A DNA stretch of 64,000 nt from Planctomycetales bacterium (GCA_027451885.1 DAIDHX010000146.1:62001-126000), one strand, 5' to 3'. Numbered from the stretch's first letter, positions 17,500 to 28,064 are shown. Notes: generated from the sequence alone by a model not told the origin. Made by a program: numbers and translations.

Positions 17500-18969
17500 C
17501 TAGCCGCCGCTGCTCCTGGGTGACCTGGAGAGCGTAAAACGATCGAGCTCGCCGCCGCCGGCATCAATCTGGCGGCAGACAAGCTTCGAACCCGTGACCT
17601 CGACCTCGGTAAACGAAAACGTCTTTGAAATGAACTTTTGCGTAAAGCTCTGCCACGTCCCAGGGTTGTCTTCTTGTTCCGGATCATAGAGATGGTTGCC
17701 GCCAGCCCCGGTCACCAGATAGATCACGCCGTCGGCCACGGTTCGCTGCTCGCCGTCGAAGTTGCGATCGAGCGTCCAGGTTCCTTTTGAGGTCGGCTTC
17801 CCTTCCGGCCCTGTCCTGTAACGGAGTGGATAAGTGCGTTGATAATTATGCACATGGCCGTTGAAGACCAGGTCGACGCCTGCGTTTTCGAGCACGTCCG
17901 CGATGGCGCGCATGCGCTGGTCGTCAAAGTGAGCCCTGGAAGAATTGAATCCGGGGTGATGGAAGGCCACGAACTTCCAGGTCGCGTTTTGGGCTGCCGC
18001 GAGATCCTGGATGAGCCACTGTCGGACGCGGGGATCCTCCCAGTCGACGTTTGGGTCGGAATCGAGGATCGTCCAGTGGCTATTGGCGTAATCAAACGAG
18101 AAGCACGCCATGCCGGGGTAGCGTCCCGCGGTCGAGTCGATGAATCGGCGCTTTTGCTCGTCGGTTCCGAGAAGGGGTGTGCGCCAGGGACCTTGCGATC
18201 CATTGCGTGGCTGATCCCAGTAGAGGTAGTAGGCCAGTCCGTCCGGAGTTTTCGAGAGGTCTCTGCCCGCGATGTCGTGATTTCCGGGCGCGGCGAAGAC
18301 CAGCGTGGACCGCAGGAGCGGGGCGCCCTGCATGAGATCAACACGGTCGGCGTTATAGACCGGCCAGAAGTTGCGCATGTACTCCGCGATCAAGCCCCGA
18401 CCATAGACGATATCGCCTGTGATGAGCACGAAATCGGGGTGTGCGGCGAGGGCTCGAATTGCGATCGCTTTCTGAGGTTTGGAGCCAACGCCGCTGTCAC
18501 CGAAGGCGATGAATCGATAGGGGGATCCCGGGGCGCGCGGAGCGGTTGCATTCGAGTTGAAAACCAGCTCGCCCTGGCGCTTGATCTGGTACTCGAAGTC
18601 CCCCTCGCAGGTTGCCAGGTCGAGCCGTGCCCGGTACACGCGGTGGCGTGGAATCCCCACCATGTCCACGCGGTTGAATTCCACCGCGCCGGCCGCCTGC
18701 CAGGGCTCGTCCCGTTTGATCCGGAGCTCCACGCGCCATTCCGCATCCAGGTCGGGCGTCTGCCATAACACCGATAATTCCCGCGTCGCGCGGTGCGCGG
18801 GGGGATTGCCAAGCTGAAGATAGGGCTTCACCACGAAGACCCCGCCGTCGCTGGGCTGGACGAACGTCGGCCAGATGCTGGCTTCAACCTCGCAGCGGCG
18901 GAGCGACATCGTCACCGCTGCCACGATCACAGCCGACAGCACAATTGCGAAGCGTCTTGTCATCGGCAC
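17500..18969 (-). CDS. Secreted metallophosphoesterase, purple acid phosphatase-like
   Basis: The 489-aa protein begins with a signal peptide (RRFAIVLSAVIVAAVTMS). The metallophosphoesterase motifs appear in order: GDSGVG, GDIVYG, GNHD, AFHHPG and GHVHNYQR, covering the dinuclear metal ligands. The fibronectin-like N-terminal domain before the catalytic core and the GHVHNYQRTYP ending are typical of purple acid phosphatases and their bacterial relatives. It probably hydrolyses phosphomonoesters outside the cytoplasm. It is followed on the same strand by the zinc-ribbon gene, and preceded by the YyaL-like gene 30 bp upstream. Confidence 0.88.
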   Translation of the reverse strand: MPMTRRFAIVLSAVIVAAVTMSLRRCEVEASIWPTFVQPSDGGVFVVKPYLQLGNPPAHRATRELSVLWQTPDLDAEWRVELRIKRDEPWQAAGAVEFNRVDMVGIPRHRVYRARLDLATCEGDFEYQIKRQGELVFNSNATAPRAPGSPYRFIAFGDSGVGSKPQKAIAIRALAAHPDFVLITGDIVYGRGLIAEYMRNFWPVYNADRVDLMQGAPLLRSTLVFAAPGNHDIAGRDLSKTPDGLAYYLYWDQPRNGSQGPWRTPLLGTDEQKRRFIDSTAGRYPGMACFSFDYANSHWTILDSDPNVDWEDPRVRQWLIQDLAAAQNATWKFVAFHHPGFNSSRAHFDDQRMRAIADVLENAGVDLVFNGHVHNYQRTYPLRYRTGPEGKPTSKGTWTLDRNFDGEQRTVADGVIYLVTGAGGNHLYDPEQEDNPGTWQSFTQKFISKTFSFTEVEVTGSKLVCRQIDAGGGELDRFTLSRSPRSSGG

Positions 18970-18999
18970 TGGGCACTCCCTATCCGGGCACGGCAGAAA

Positions 19000-21084
19000 T
19001 CAGGGCAGGGCGGCCTCGAGCTCGTCCAGGCCGACAACCGGCGGGCCGCATGTCGACCCCTTGCAAAGGTACGTCGTCACGCGATCGCCCCGAGCGGGAC
19101 GCTCCGCCAGCAGCGGAGAAGCCTGGTCGCTCGCGCCTCCTGGGCGAGGAACCACCACACGGCCAGGCATGAACCTGCGTGCGATCTTCTCGAGCGCCCC
19201 GTGAAACTCGGCCGCGTCGGAACCGGCGACGACGGCCAGATCGAGCCCTTCACCCTCCAGAAAATCCAGCGCGATCAGGCTTTGGCCTGCCGCGGTCGGC
19301 TCGTGTTCGAGCACGTGGGCGACGGCCTCGAGCGCGCGCTTCGCCGTACGCGTGAAGGAGTCGTGCGCCAGCAGCCGGCCGAGCCGTGCAAGCGCTGTCG
19401 CGGCCATGCCATTGCCGGAGGGCGTGGCGTTGTCGTGCACGTCCTTGGGCCGCGCGATCAAATTCTCGTGCGAAACCGGCGTGTAGAAAAAGCCTCCGTT
19501 GCGCTCGTCCTCGAACTCGCGGATCATGATCTCGGCAAGCGCCCTGGCCTGCTCGAGCAGACGCGCCTCGCCGGTGGATTCAAAAAGGCGGGCCAGGCCG
19601 TCGATCACACACGCATAATCGTCCAGGCACGCGTTGAACCGTGCCCTGCCGTCCTTGTAGGCATGCCACAGCCGGCCGTCGGGCTGGCGCATCCGCGTGA
19701 GGATGAAGTCGGCCGCGGCGCGCGCGGCCTCGAGGTCGCCCAGATTCCCCAGGATGCGCCCGGACTCCGCGAAGGCCGCGATCGCGAGCCCATTCCACGA
19801 TGCCAGGATCTTGGCATCAAGCTCTGGGGGAATGCGCCTCTCGCGGTGGGCGAGCAACTTGCGCCGGCTCTCCAAAAGCTCGAGCGCAAGCGTCTCTGGA
19901 TCACGGCCCAGGTCGCGCGCCACCTCATCGATCGAGCGCGGCAGGTTGAGGATATTGGCCTCTTCCCAGTTGCCTCGCTCGCTCACGTCGTAGACCTGGC
20001 AGAACGTCGCCGCGGCGGCCGGGCCAAGAACGCTCCGCACCTCATCCGCGGACCAGACGTAGAACTTACCCTCCACCCCTTCGCTGTCGGCATCCTCGGT
20101 GGCGTGGAACGCACCCTCGGGACTGCGCATGCGCCCGAGCAGGTAATCGAGGGTCGAACGCGCGATTGCGGCGAACCGCGGCTGCCGTGTCGCCTGGTAG
20201 GCCTCCAGGTACGTCGAGGCCAGTAGCGCGTTGTCGTAGAGCATCTTCTCGAAGTGCGGGACCAGCCAGCGCTCGTCGGTCGAGTAGCGGGCGAATCCGC
20301 CCCCCAGGTGGTCGTGGATTCCGCCCTGGGACATCTTGTCGAGCGTAAGGGTCACCGCGTTCAGAAACGCCGGCTGCTGGCCGCGGGCGTATGCGCGCAG
20401 CAGCACGCGCAGATCCATCGGGTGCGGGAACTTGGGCGCCCGGCCGAACCCGCCGTGAACTGGATCGAGCACGCGCAAAAGCACTCGGGCCGCCGCGGTG
20501 ACCCATGCGGGATCGAGCTTGCCCGGAGATCCAGGCGCGCGTGACAGTGAACGGAGCTGCTCCGTCATTGCCCGGGCCGACTCGAGAATCTCCTCCCGCC
20601 GCTCGCGCCAGGCACGATCGACGCCTTCAAGCACACGGGGAAAACCCGGTATGCCCCGCGAATCCCGCGGCGGAAAATAGGTCCCGCCGAAGAACGGCTC
20701 GAGGTCCGGTGTGAGAAACACCGACATCGGCCAACCGCCGTGGCCGGTCATCGCGGTCACCGCCGACATGTAAATCTGGTCGAGATCCGGGCGCTCTTCG
20801 CGGTCCACCTTGATGTTGATGAAGTGCTCATTCATGAGCGCGGCGATCGCCGGCGATTCAAAGCTCTCGCGCTCCATCACATGGCACCAGTGGCACGCCG
20901 AATAGCCGATGGAAAGAAAGATCGGCCGATTGAGCGCACGAGCCTGCGCAATGGCCTCCTCGCCCCAGGGATACCAGTCGACGGGATTTGCCGCGTGCTG
21001 CAAAAGATACGGGCTCGTCTCGCCGGCCAGGCGATTGAGCCTGCGGCCGGCGCGACTCGCCGGATCGGTTGGTAGCTCGGACAT
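19000..21084 (-). CDS. Thioredoxin domain-containing protein (DUF255, YyaL/SPATA20 family)
   Basis: The 694-aa length is normal for this family. The N-terminal thioredoxin-like domain (residues about 15-165) carries the family signature [12 protein letters not shown] followed by SACHWCHVM, with the paired cysteines CHWC, then [12 protein letters not shown]. The rest is an (alpha/alpha)6-barrel-like region similar to N-acylglucosamine epimerase/mannose-binding folds ([17 protein letters not shown]). The biochemical role of the family is not settled. It lies in a row of four minus-strand genes (17.0-22.8 kb). Confidence 0.92.
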   Translation of the reverse strand: MSELPTDPASRAGRRLNRLAGETSPYLLQHAANPVDWYPWGEEAIAQARALNRPIFLSIGYSACHWCHVMERESFESPAIAALMNEHFINIKVDREERPDLDQIYMSAVTAMTGHGGWPMSVFLTPDLEPFFGGTYFPPRDSRGIPGFPRVLEGVDRAWRERREEILESARAMTEQLRSLSRAPGSPGKLDPAWVTAAARVLLRVLDPVHGGFGRAPKFPHPMDLRVLLRAYARGQQPAFLNAVTLTLDKMSQGGIHDHLGGGFARYSTDERWLVPHFEKMLYDNALLASTYLEAYQATRQPRFAAIARSTLDYLLGRMRSPEGAFHATEDADSEGVEGKFYVWSADEVRSVLGPAAAATFCQVYDVSERGNWEEANILNLPRSIDEVARDLGRDPETLALELLESRRKLLAHRERRIPPELDAKILASWNGLAIAAFAESGRILGNLGDLEAARAAADFILTRMRQPDGRLWHAYKDGRARFNACLDDYACVIDGLARLFESTGEARLLEQARALAEIMIREFEDERNGGFFYTPVSHENLIARPKDVHDNATPSGNGMAATALARLGRLLAHDSFTRTAKRALEAVAHVLEHEPTAAGQSLIALDFLEGEGLDLAVVAGSDAAEFHGALEKIARRFMPGRVVVPRPGGASDQASPLLAERPARGDRVTTYLCKGSTCGPPVVGLDELEAALP

Positions 21085-21133
21085 GAAATCGGTCCCTTTC
21101 GCGCGATCGCGCGCCTGCCGTGAGATTCTCAGA

Positions 21134-22822
21134 TCAGGGGCGCGTCGTTGGCCCTAGCAATGCGTCCTTGAGCCCCGGTTCGGCGTGGCCTTCCTGTGCG
21201 TTCCAGTAGCGGAATCCAGCCTTCCAGTCCCAGATCGCCCAGCCAAAGCCTGCCTTCTCAGCCGCCTCCCGAGCCGCGCGATAGTAATTCGCACGCGATT
21301 GCGGATCGGCCGCCGTGAAGGCCCCAAATTCGCCCAGGTGGATTGGCCGTCCGTAGTATTCCGACCATTCCTTCGCCTGCTCGAACAACCCCTCGAATGC
21401 CATTGGCCCGCATGGATTCCTGGCCGCGGGCTGTGTGTTATAGGCCTGGACCCAGGCCAGCACGCCGCGGCCTGGCTTTTGCTTCTCGTCGATGACGAGC
21501 GGTGTGGCTGGCGGACCTGGAAAATGCACACCTGAGAGCGCCTTGACATCATCTCCCGCCCAGGTCGCCCCCTGATGCGTGAAGTAGAAAGGATCGTAAT
21601 TGTGCACGGTGACGATCAGGTTGTCGTCCGCGGGCAAGCGCAGGCTGGGGAGCTCAGAAATACTGTTCCAACGCCCAGGCCCCACGAACACGGTCCGGCC
21701 GGGATCGATCTTGCGAATCGCCGCCAGCGCGATGGGTATCACATCATTCATCACCGCCGTGGTGGCGGCGTCCTTGGGCTCGTTCAAAAGCTCGAACGCC
21801 AGCGTGCCCGGGGCCTTCGCGTAGTGGGCGGCAATCTGCGACCAGATCGCCACAAACTTGTCGCGCTGCTTCGCGGGATCGGTGGTAAAATCATCGAAGT
21901 GGTGAATGTTGATGAGAACGCCGAGCTTCTGGCGGAGGCCGGCGGTCACGAGCTCATCGACCCTGGCGAAGAAATCCGGCTCGATCCGAAACTCCGGCCC
22001 GGGGCCGGTGTAGTGGTGCCATCCGATCGGGATCCGGATGTGATCGAAGCCCTCTTCGCCGATGTGTTTGATATCGGCCGGCGTGTAATGTTCGCCCCAG
22101 GTCTGGCCGGGGGGCACTTCGAGCCCATTGCCCAGGTTCGCCCCGTGGCGGAAGTGCGCAAGCGCGCGAAAGGCGGGCGAATTGCGATCCAGAATCCGGG
22201 GCATTTCCTGGTATCCGGCGGGAGTCGTCGCCCGCGCGTGGAGTTCGATGGTTACGAGCGCTCCACCCTTGACGGCGATCTCAGCGACCACCGGCTCGTT
22301 GTGCCACGTCCGCGCGAAGGATTTCCCCTCAAACGCGGGCAGCTCGCTCGATCCTGCCACACGGGCTCGCTCGAGACCGCGCCAGCCCGCGGCGTCCGTT
22401 TCAAAATCGCCCCCGCTGATCGTCGCGCCCGTGATCTTGACTCCATCCCAGTCCAGCTCCTGGCGGTAAATCTGGCCGGGCGAAGCGACCTCGTAAGGAC
22501 CCATGAGCGAGATCGTGAGCTGGCCGTCATGCGCGGGCATCATCTGGATCGTGAGCGCCCGCCAGCCGAGCCGAGTGACAGGAAACTGAACCGTGTAACC
22601 GCGATCCTTTTCCTCCTCGCCGACCCAGTTGCGGCGCTCGATGGTTCCCCGGCCCGCAACAATGCTTCCTGAATCCAGCGTTCCCGCCTTCTTGTCCACG
22701 ACCACATCCAGCCGAGCGTTGCTCGCAACTTTGAGCGGAATCTCGCTCTGCGCGGCCGCTGCCCACGCCGTTGCCAGAACAAACGCCGCCACTGACCAAG
22801 CCGCCCGACCCCGAATCGCCAT
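21134..22822 (-). CDS. Secreted glycoside hydrolase family 5 (cellulase-like)
   Basis: The 562-aa protein has a signal peptide ending near AWAAAAQ. Residues about 25-200 form a beta-rich accessory domain with a Trp-containing pattern that could bind carbohydrate. The catalytic domain follows: [22 protein letters not shown] (acid/base Glu in the NEP motif) and HLGEFGAF (nucleophile Glu), which is the GH5 arrangement. The substrate is probably a beta-glucan or mannan and cannot be fixed from sequence. The start at 22822 has AGGGAGA 7-8 nt upstream; the open frame extends back to 22951 but would lack an N-terminal signal. It is divergent from the next gene. Confidence 0.88.
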   Translation of the reverse strand: MAIRGRAAWSVAAFVLATAWAAAAQSEIPLKVASNARLDVVVDKKAGTLDSGSIVAGRGTIERRNWVGEEEKDRGYTVQFPVTRLGWRALTIQMMPAHDGQLTISLMGPYEVASPGQIYRQELDWDGVKITGATISGGDFETDAAGWRGLERARVAGSSELPAFEGKSFARTWHNEPVVAEIAVKGGALVTIELHARATTPAGYQEMPRILDRNSPAFRALAHFRHGANLGNGLEVPPGQTWGEHYTPADIKHIGEEGFDHIRIPIGWHHYTGPGPEFRIEPDFFARVDELVTAGLRQKLGVLINIHHFDDFTTDPAKQRDKFVAIWSQIAAHYAKAPGTLAFELLNEPKDAATTAVMNDVIPIALAAIRKIDPGRTVFVGPGRWNSISELPSLRLPADDNLIVTVHNYDPFYFTHQGATWAGDDVKALSGVHFPGPPATPLVIDEKQKPGRGVLAWVQAYNTQPAARNPCGPMAFEGLFEQAKEWSEYYGRPIHLGEFGAFTAADPQSRANYYRAAREAAEKAGFGWAIWDWKAGFRYWNAQEGHAEPGLKDALLGPTTRP

Positions 22823-22860
22823 GATCAATCTCCCTGATGACGGCCGCACACTTCCGAGCT

Positions 22861-22887
22861 CGACTCTCCTGTTATAATCCAGAGTCG
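22861..22887. promoter_or_regulatory. Consensus -10 box framed by a 7-bp inverted repeat
   Basis: A perfect TATAAT at 22873-22878 (plus strand) lies within the 13-bp spacer of a perfect inverted repeat CGACTCT (22861-22867) / AGAGTCG (22881-22887). No good -35 box is visible (ACTTCC at 22850, 17 bp away). The site is in the 122-bp gap between the divergent GH5 and prenyltransferase-fold genes, so it could be an operator acting on one or both. Confidence 0.45.
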
Positions 22888-22944
22888 CCCCGGAATTGCT
22901 GAGGCCGCCTGGACCCGACGAATCGCACCAGTGGGGATCGTACC

Positions 22945-24105
22945 ATGACATGGACTCCGACGTCTCGCCGCCGGTTTCTGCAACGGAGCGCTGGATTCGT
23001 GGGAATGCTCGCCGGCCTCGACTCGGCGCAGTCTCTTGCGCCTCGCGCCTACGGCTTTCCCGATGACGATGACCGCAAAGCCGCCGAGCTCATGGCGCGA
23101 GGCATTGCGTTTCTGCGTCCTCGCCAGGACGCCAAGGGGGGCTGGTCGACCGAACGCGAGCCAGGCATCACCGCGCTCGTCGTCACAGGGCTTTTGCGCT
23201 CCGGCCAGGTTGTGCCCGGCGATCCCGTCATCACCAGGGCACTCGACTACCTGGAAAGCCAGATCGGTGCCAAGGGGGGCATCTCGGAGGCCAGGCACGC
23301 GAATTATGCAACGTCGCTCGCACTCGTGGCTTTCAACGAGGCGAATCGCGATGGCCGCTACGACCGGGTGGTCAAGCAGGCCCAGGCGTTTCTCAAATCC
23401 ATGCAATGGGATGAAAGCGAGGGGAAATCCCGCGACGATTCCTTCTACGGAGGCGCAGGCTATGGCGGCTCCAACAGCCGCCCTGACCTTTCCAACACCG
23501 CGTTTTTCATCGAGGCACTGCGATCAAGCGGCTTGCCGGCCGACGATCCCAACCTCAAGAAAGCGCTCGTCTTCGTCTCACGCTGCCAGAATCTGAAGAG
23601 TGAATTCAACGACCAGGCCTGGGCTGGCAAGGTGAACGACGGCGGATTTGTATACACCGCGGCGAGCGACGGCCAGAGCATGGCCGGTAATGAGGCAAAT
23701 GGCGGCCTGCGCTCTTATGCCAGCATGACTTACGCCGGACTCAAAAGCATGATTTACGCCGGTCTGAGTCGTGACGACCCTCGTGTGAAGGCCGCCATGA
23801 CTTACATCGCCAAACACTACTCGCTGGACGAGAACCCGGGGCTGGGCCAGCAAGGGCTTTACTACTACTATCACACCTTCGCCAAGACCATGGCTGTGCT
23901 GGGCGATACTCATTTCAAGGATGCGTCCGGCGTTGCGCACAACTGGCGTGCGGAACTCGTGGCAGCGCTCGGCAAACGGCAGGGAGCGCGTGGCGAGTGG
24001 GTCAACAAGGCCGACCGCTTCCTCGAGGGCGAGCCGAACCTCGTCACTGCCTATGCTCTGCTCACGCTCGCCTACACCCGGAGCGAAACGCCGGCGAAGA
24101 AATAA
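22945..24105 (+). CDS. Tat-exported prenyltransferase/squalene-oxidase-repeat protein
   Basis: The 386-aa protein begins with a twin-arginine signal (SRRRFLQRSAGFVGMLAG). The mature part has QW-like repeats of the alpha/alpha-barrel prenyltransferase/squalene cyclase fold: GIAFL...KGGWSTE, YATSLALVAF, LSNTAFFIEAL, YASMTYAGLKSM. It lacks the DxDD acid motif of squalene-hopene cyclase and is shorter than a cyclase (about 630 aa), so cyclisation is unlikely. Family members of this type are common in planctomycetes and have no known reaction. A terminator follows the stop codon directly. Confidence 0.85.
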   Translation: MTWTPTSRRRFLQRSAGFVGMLAGLDSAQSLAPRAYGFPDDDDRKAAELMARGIAFLRPRQDAKGGWSTEREPGITALVVTGLLRSGQVVPGDPVITRALDYLESQIGAKGGISEARHANYATSLALVAFNEANRDGRYDRVVKQAQAFLKSMQWDESEGKSRDDSFYGGAGYGGSNSRPDLSNTAFFIEALRSSGLPADDPNLKKALVFVSRCQNLKSEFNDQAWAGKVNDGGFVYTAASDGQSMAGNEANGGLRSYASMTYAGLKSMIYAGLSRDDPRVKAAMTYIAKHYSLDENPGLGQQGLYYYYHTFAKTMAVLGDTHFKDASGVAHNWRAELVAALGKRQGARGEWVNKADRFLEGEPNLVTAYALLTLAYTRSETPAKK

Positions 24106-24131
24106 GCCGGTCTGATTCCACCGGCTGTTTT
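24106..24131 (+). terminator. Intrinsic terminator after the prenyltransferase-fold gene
   Basis: GCCGGT (24106-24111) and ACCGGC (24120-24125) form a perfect 6-bp stem with an 8-nt loop, followed by TGTTTTCT. The stem begins at the base after the stop codon. Confidence 0.7.
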
Positions 24132-24219
24132 CTGCGATGACACTCTGCGCTCGGTCCTCGGGGGTAGGGTCCAGCTCGCCCCAGAGCCCTGGCGGAGTGC
24201 CGCGGCCGGGCACCGGTGG

Positions 24220-24672
24220 TCAATCGTTCGCGGCAGCGGGGGCGAGTGCCTCGCGGAGGTCCGCCTGGATCTGGGAAAGCGCTTCCTGCGTTTGCTTCTG
24301 CCCATGCGGCCAGGGCCAGTGCACTGGATCTCCGGCAAATCGCGGGATGATGTGCCAGTGGCCATGAAAAACCGTCTGACCCGCGAGCGTGCCGTTGTTG
24401 ATCACAACGTTGAACGCCTCGGCCTTTACCACCGAGCACACCGCACGCACCAGCGCTGGCAAGAGCGCACCCACCCGAGCCGCGTCGACCTCGGGGAGTT
24501 CCGTGAGATTGGCGTGGTGCACTCTGGGCACCAGCAGCACGTGGCCGACGTTGATCGGGTTAATGTCCAGAAACGCGACGGCGTGCTCGGTCTCGAGAAC
24601 CTTAAGCGCGGGAATTTCACCCCGTATGATGCGGCAGAATACACAGCCTGAATCGTGCGACTGCGTGGTCAC
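24220..24672 (-). CDS. HIT family nucleotide hydrolase
   Basis: This 150-aa cytoplasmic protein has the histidine-triad motif GQTVFHGHWHIIPR (HxHxH) and the N-terminal zinc-type pattern CVFCRIIRGEIPA typical of HINT/HIT hydrolases of AMP-linked nucleotides. The GTG at 24672 is chosen because GGAAG lies 7 nt upstream. A longer frame starts at a GTG at 24723, but that lies in the terminator T-run of the alpha operon. It is probably transcribed apart from rplQ, which it follows. Confidence 0.92.
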   Translation of the reverse strand: MTTQSHDSGCVFCRIIRGEIPALKVLETEHAVAFLDINPINVGHVLLVPRVHHANLTELPEVDAARVGALLPALVRAVCSVVKAEAFNVVINNGTLAGQTVFHGHWHIIPRFAGDPVHWPWPHGQKQTQEALSQIQADLREALAPAAAND

Positions 24673-24720
24673 GGGGATTCTTCCGACCTCAGGACCAGGG
24701 GAAATCCCAGGCGATTGAAA

Positions 24721-24749
24721 CACAAAAGGGCGCCAGGGCAGGCGCCCCT
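24721..24749 (-). terminator. Intrinsic terminator of the ribosomal alpha operon
   Basis: On the minus strand GGCGCCC and its partner GGGCGCC form a perfect 7-bp stem (24728-24734 with 24741-24747) with a 6-nt loop, followed by TTTTGTGTTT. It lies 7 nt after the rplQ stop codon. Confidence 0.88.
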
Positions 24750-24755
24750 TCGCGC

Positions 24756-25175
24756 TCAGGAAGTCGTGGCCGGTGCGACGACGGTGGGCTTGGCTGGAGC
24801 CTTGATCGCCTCATCCTTGCCGAGGAGCGAAATCACCGCCATGGGGGCGGCATCTCCCTGGCGAACCTTGGCAAGTTTGTAGATTCGCGTGTAACCGCCC
24901 GTGCGGCCCTTGAACTGGGGACCAATCTCGTGAAAAAGCTTGTAGGCCACCTTCTTGCTCGTCAGGACGGCAAGAGTGCGGCGAAAGTGGTCGAGATCCC
25001 AGCCGTCCTTCGCGAGTGTGATCAGCTTCTCGGCGTACGGCTGCACTTCCTTGGCCTTGGCCAGGGTCGTTTGAATCTTGCCGTGTTCGAGCAGGGCCGT
25101 GGCCAGGTTGCGCAGGAGCATCTGGCGGTGCGAAGGCGATCGCTTGAATTTACGGCCGGCTTTGAGATGTCGCAT
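24756..25175 (-). CDS. rplQ: 50S ribosomal protein L17
   Basis: The 139-aa protein begins MRHLKAGRKFKRSPSHRQ and has LLRNLATALLEHGKIQTT, the L17 signature. It has a slightly longer Ala/Pro/Thr tail than the E. coli protein (127 aa). It is the last gene of the alpha operon, 44 nt after rpoA, and is followed by the operon terminator. Confidence 0.98.
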   Translation of the reverse strand: MRHLKAGRKFKRSPSHRQMLLRNLATALLEHGKIQTTLAKAKEVQPYAEKLITLAKDGWDLDHFRRTLAVLTSKKVAYKLFHEIGPQFKGRTGGYTRIYKLAKVRQGDAAPMAVISLLGKDEAIKAPAKPTVVAPATTS

Positions 25176-25219
25176 GGGTCTTCTGAATAGTTAAAAGGAA
25201 TTCGAATGGGGCTTCCGCG

Positions 25220-26215
25220 TCACCGTTTGGCGGCGACGTTCATGCCCAGGTCGAGACCGATTTCGTGGAGCTTGGCCTCGACTTCCTTGAGAGTCGTGTC
25301 GCCAAAGTTGCGCACACCGAGAAGCTGATCCCGGCTCTTGCTCACCAGATGCCGAACAGTGGTGATGCCCTCGCTCTCGAGACAGTTGGTGGCGCGGACG
25401 GAGAGCTCAAGCTCGGCCAGGCTCATGTCAAGCTTGCGCTCGAGCTCGGCGTCGAGCGGCATGTGCTGGCTGGAATCGCCGCCCCCGGCTTCGGCAGGCA
25501 GGCCCGGGCCAGGCTCATTGTACTGCACGAACGGGTTCAGATGCTTGCGGAGAATTTTGGCCGCTTCGACGAGCGCCATCTCCGGCCCGATCACACCGGT
25601 CGTCCAGATTCTCACAATGAGCTTATCGTAATTGGTCCGCTGCCCCACCCGGGTGTTCTCGACATGGTATTCGACGCGCTGGACCGGACTGAAGCTGGCG
25701 TCGATGGGGATCACGCCGATCTCGGGTTCCTCGGCATGGCCTTCGGCCGCGGTGCGGTAGCCGCGGTTATTTTCGACGGTCATCTCGAGGTGAAAGGGGA
25801 CATCCTCGGTGAGCGTGCAAAGGATGTGATCAGGGTTGATGACTTCGACCGATTCATCGTGCAGGATGTCGGCCGCCGTCACCACGCCGCGGCGATCACG
25901 ATCGATTCGGATCGTCTTGGGCGACTCCGAATGATTCTTCACAACGAGCAGCTTGATGTTGAGCACGAGGTCGGTGATGTCATCGATCATGCCCGGGATC
26001 GACGAGAATTCGTGCTGGACACCCAGAATTTTGATACGGGTGACAGCACTCCCCTCGAGGCTGGAGAGCAGGATCCGTCGCAAGCTGTTGCCGACCGTGT
26101 GGCCGAACCCGCGCTCGAAGGGCTCGACGTGGAACTCGCCGAACGTGTCACTGAGCGTCTCGCGATTACAAATGACCTTGCTCGGCAGTTCAAGGCCGCG
26201 CCAACGAATCCGCAT
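25220..26215 (-). CDS. rpoA: DNA-directed RNA polymerase subunit alpha
   Basis: The 331-aa protein has the normal two-domain layout. The N-terminal assembly domain contains [20 protein letters not shown] and the C-terminal domain (from about residue 260) has the helix-hairpin pattern [18 protein letters not shown] that contacts UP elements and regulators. GAGGGAGA lies about 6 nt before the start. It is placed between rpsD and rplQ as in most bacteria. Confidence 0.98.
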   Translation of the reverse strand: MRIRWRGLELPSKVICNRETLSDTFGEFHVEPFERGFGHTVGNSLRRILLSSLEGSAVTRIKILGVQHEFSSIPGMIDDITDLVLNIKLLVVKNHSESPKTIRIDRDRRGVVTAADILHDESVEVINPDHILCTLTEDVPFHLEMTVENNRGYRTAAEGHAEEPEIGVIPIDASFSPVQRVEYHVENTRVGQRTNYDKLIVRIWTTGVIGPEMALVEAAKILRKHLNPFVQYNEPGPGLPAEAGGGDSSQHMPLDAELERKLDMSLAELELSVRATNCLESEGITTVRHLVSKSRDQLLGVRNFGDTTLKEVEAKLHEIGLDLGMNVAAKR

Positions 26216-26256
26216 GACGATCTCCCTCTGACATACCTGGTGCGCTGGAACGCGGT

Positions 26257-26883
26257 CTAGCGGCTGAGCAACTCAATGATCAACTGGGGAATGACCGGCA
26301 GACCAACGTCGTCGACGGCCGGCAAGCGGGTCACGCGCCCTTCGGGCGGGTCAACACTCATCCGATCAAGCCAATCGGGTACCCTGGGACCACCCACCGC
26401 GAGCGCATCTGCGGTGATTTTTCGCGAGTGCTCGCGATTTTTGACCTGAATCTGGTCACCTGGGCGTACCAGATAGCTCGGGATGTCGAGCTTGCGTCCG
26501 TTGACCAGGATGTGGCCGTGGGTGATGAGCTGGCGGGCCTGCGGGCGGCTGATGCCGAAACCGAGGCGAGCGACCACGTTGTCGAGGCGGCGTTCGAGGA
26601 GCGACATGAGCGCGTTGCCCGTGTTCCCCGGGCGGCGGCTGGCCTCCTGATAGTACTTGCGGAACTGCCGCTCGAAGATGCCGTAGTATCGCTTGACCTT
26701 CTGCTTTTCACGCAGGCGGACGGCGTACTCACTCGCCTTGCCGCGGCGGAAAACGTGCATGCCAGGCACGCCCTCACGGCGTGAAATGGCGCACTTGGGC
26801 GACTCGCATCGAGCCCCCTTCAGGAAGAGCTTTTGGCCTTCACGGCGACAGAGCCGGCAGACTGGACCGATATGACGTCCCAT
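26257..26883 (-). CDS. rpsD: 30S ribosomal protein S4
   Basis: The 208-aa protein begins [19 protein letters not shown] and has the S4 RNA-binding domain ([15 protein letters not shown], then [14 protein letters not shown]). The N-terminus carries a CxxC...C...C set (VCRLC and CESPKC), so this is the zinc-binding form. It follows rpsK after a long 184-nt gap. Confidence 0.97.
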   Translation of the reverse strand: MGRHIGPVCRLCRREGQKLFLKGARCESPKCAISRREGVPGMHVFRRGKASEYAVRLREKQKVKRYYGIFERQFRKYYQEASRRPGNTGNALMSLLERRLDNVVARLGFGISRPQARQLITHGHILVNGRKLDIPSYLVRPGDQIQVKNREHSRKITADALAVGGPRVPDWLDRMSVDPPEGRVTRLPAVDDVGLPVIPQLIIELLSR

Positions 26884-27067
26884 GGCGAATCCAAGATCCT
26901 CGATCGCTTGACGACCTACCTGGAAGGATGGGGTCGCTGCCGACCCTCCGAAATCCTCGAACGTTCTGGTTTCGTTCGCTGGCTGAAGGAGCTACGCCCT
27001 GCTCGTTCGAAATGGGAAGACCCATCCCGCCACTCGACCAGGGCCTGGCCCGTTCGCCAGTGCTGAA

Positions 27068-27448
27068 TTACACTCTGCGCTTTTTGGGCGGACGGCAGCC
27101 GTTGTGCGGCAGTGGAGTGACATCCTCGATGGTCTTGATCAGAAGGCCGGATGCCTGAATCGCTGTAATCGCGCTTTCACGGCCTGACCCCGGACCCTTC
27201 ACCTTGACTTCGACTTCCTTGACGCCGTACTTCGTGGCCGAGGCGGCGGCGGTTTCCGCTGCGCGCTGGGCCGCGAATGGCGTGCTTTTGCGGCTTCCCT
27301 TGAAGCCAACCGTCCCCGACGATGCCCAGCAAAGGGCATCGCCGTTTGGATCCGTGATCGTGACCGTTGTGTTGTTGAAGGTCGCCTTGATATGCACGAC
27401 GGCTCGGCTCACATTGCGTCGCGTCTTACGCTTCTTGGCCTTGGCCAC
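27068..27448 (-). CDS. rpsK: 30S ribosomal protein S11
   Basis: The protein is 126 aa from the GTG at 27448. It has [31 protein letters not shown] and the C-terminal [13 protein letters not shown] that define S11. An in-frame start at 27505 would add 19 residues not seen in S11. GAGGAG lies about 10 nt upstream of the chosen GTG. The gap to rpsM upstream is 232 nt. Confidence 0.97.
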   Translation of the reverse strand: MAKAKKRKTRRNVSRAVVHIKATFNNTTVTITDPNGDALCWASSGTVGFKGSRKSTPFAAQRAAETAAASATKYGVKEVEVKVKGPGSGRESAITAIQASGLLIKTIEDVTPLPHNGCRPPKKRRV

Positions 27449-27680
27449 GGATCGCTCGCTCCTCGAATTCGTCCAGAATCGCCCCCATGCCGAGCGAGTC
27501 GCCACAGCATGGGTACGTGTGTAAGGTCTCTTGTTTGCTGTGCTGCGCCGTTTCGGGCCGGAGGCCGGCAGAGAAAGGGCGGATCAGGATGATACCAAAA
27601 ACTCATCCCCGGCGTCCTCGCCACGCTTCTCGCAGCGTGATCAAGTGACCGGGGAGCCGCGGGCGGATGACCGCCGCTCG

Positions 27681-28064
27681 TTAACGGAGTTCCTTGACGC
27701 CCTTCTTGCCCGCGACCGTCTTCCGCGGTCCCTTGCGGGTACGAGCGTTCGTCCGGGTTCGCTGCCCGCGCACCGGCAATCCCTTGCGATGCCGGAGGCC
27801 GCGGTAGCAGCCGATGTCACGCAGCCGAGCAATGCTCTGTTGCACCTGACGGCGAAGCTGACCTTCCACCACGTACTCATTGTCAAGGAGCGACGCCAGC
27901 TTCGCCAGGTCGTCCTCTGTCAGTTCGCGAGCCTTCTTGATCGGGTCAATTCCCGCCTGTTCGCAGAGCCGGCCCGCCAGGTAGGGACCGATCCCGTAAA
28001 TGTAGCAGAGCGAGAATCTCGTCTGCTTATCGTTGGGAATATCCACGCCAAGAATACGAGGCAT
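27681..28064 (-). CDS. rpsM: 30S ribosomal protein S13
   Basis: The 127-aa protein begins MPRILGVDIPNDKQTRFSL and has YIYGIG and the basic C-terminal GLRHRKGLPVRGQRTRTNAR of S13. It lies 70 nt after rpmJ, a normal order for the start of an alpha operon. Confidence 0.98.
   Translation of the reverse strand: MPRILGVDIPNDKQTRFSLCYIYGIGPYLAGRLCEQAGIDPIKKARELTEDDLAKLASLLDNEYVVEGQLRRQVQQSIARLRDIGCYRGLRHRKGLPVRGQRTRTNARTRKGPRKTVAGKKGVKELR

Noticed and set aside
18793-20226. 477-codon plus-strand open frame
   Set aside because: It is antisense to the metallophosphoesterase start and the YyaL-like gene, both well supported.
21575-22672. 365-codon plus-strand open frame
   Set aside because: It is antisense to the GH5 catalytic domain, which has its NEP and GEF motifs intact.
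25265-26260. 331-codon plus-strand open frame
   Set aside because: It mirrors rpoA on the other strand.
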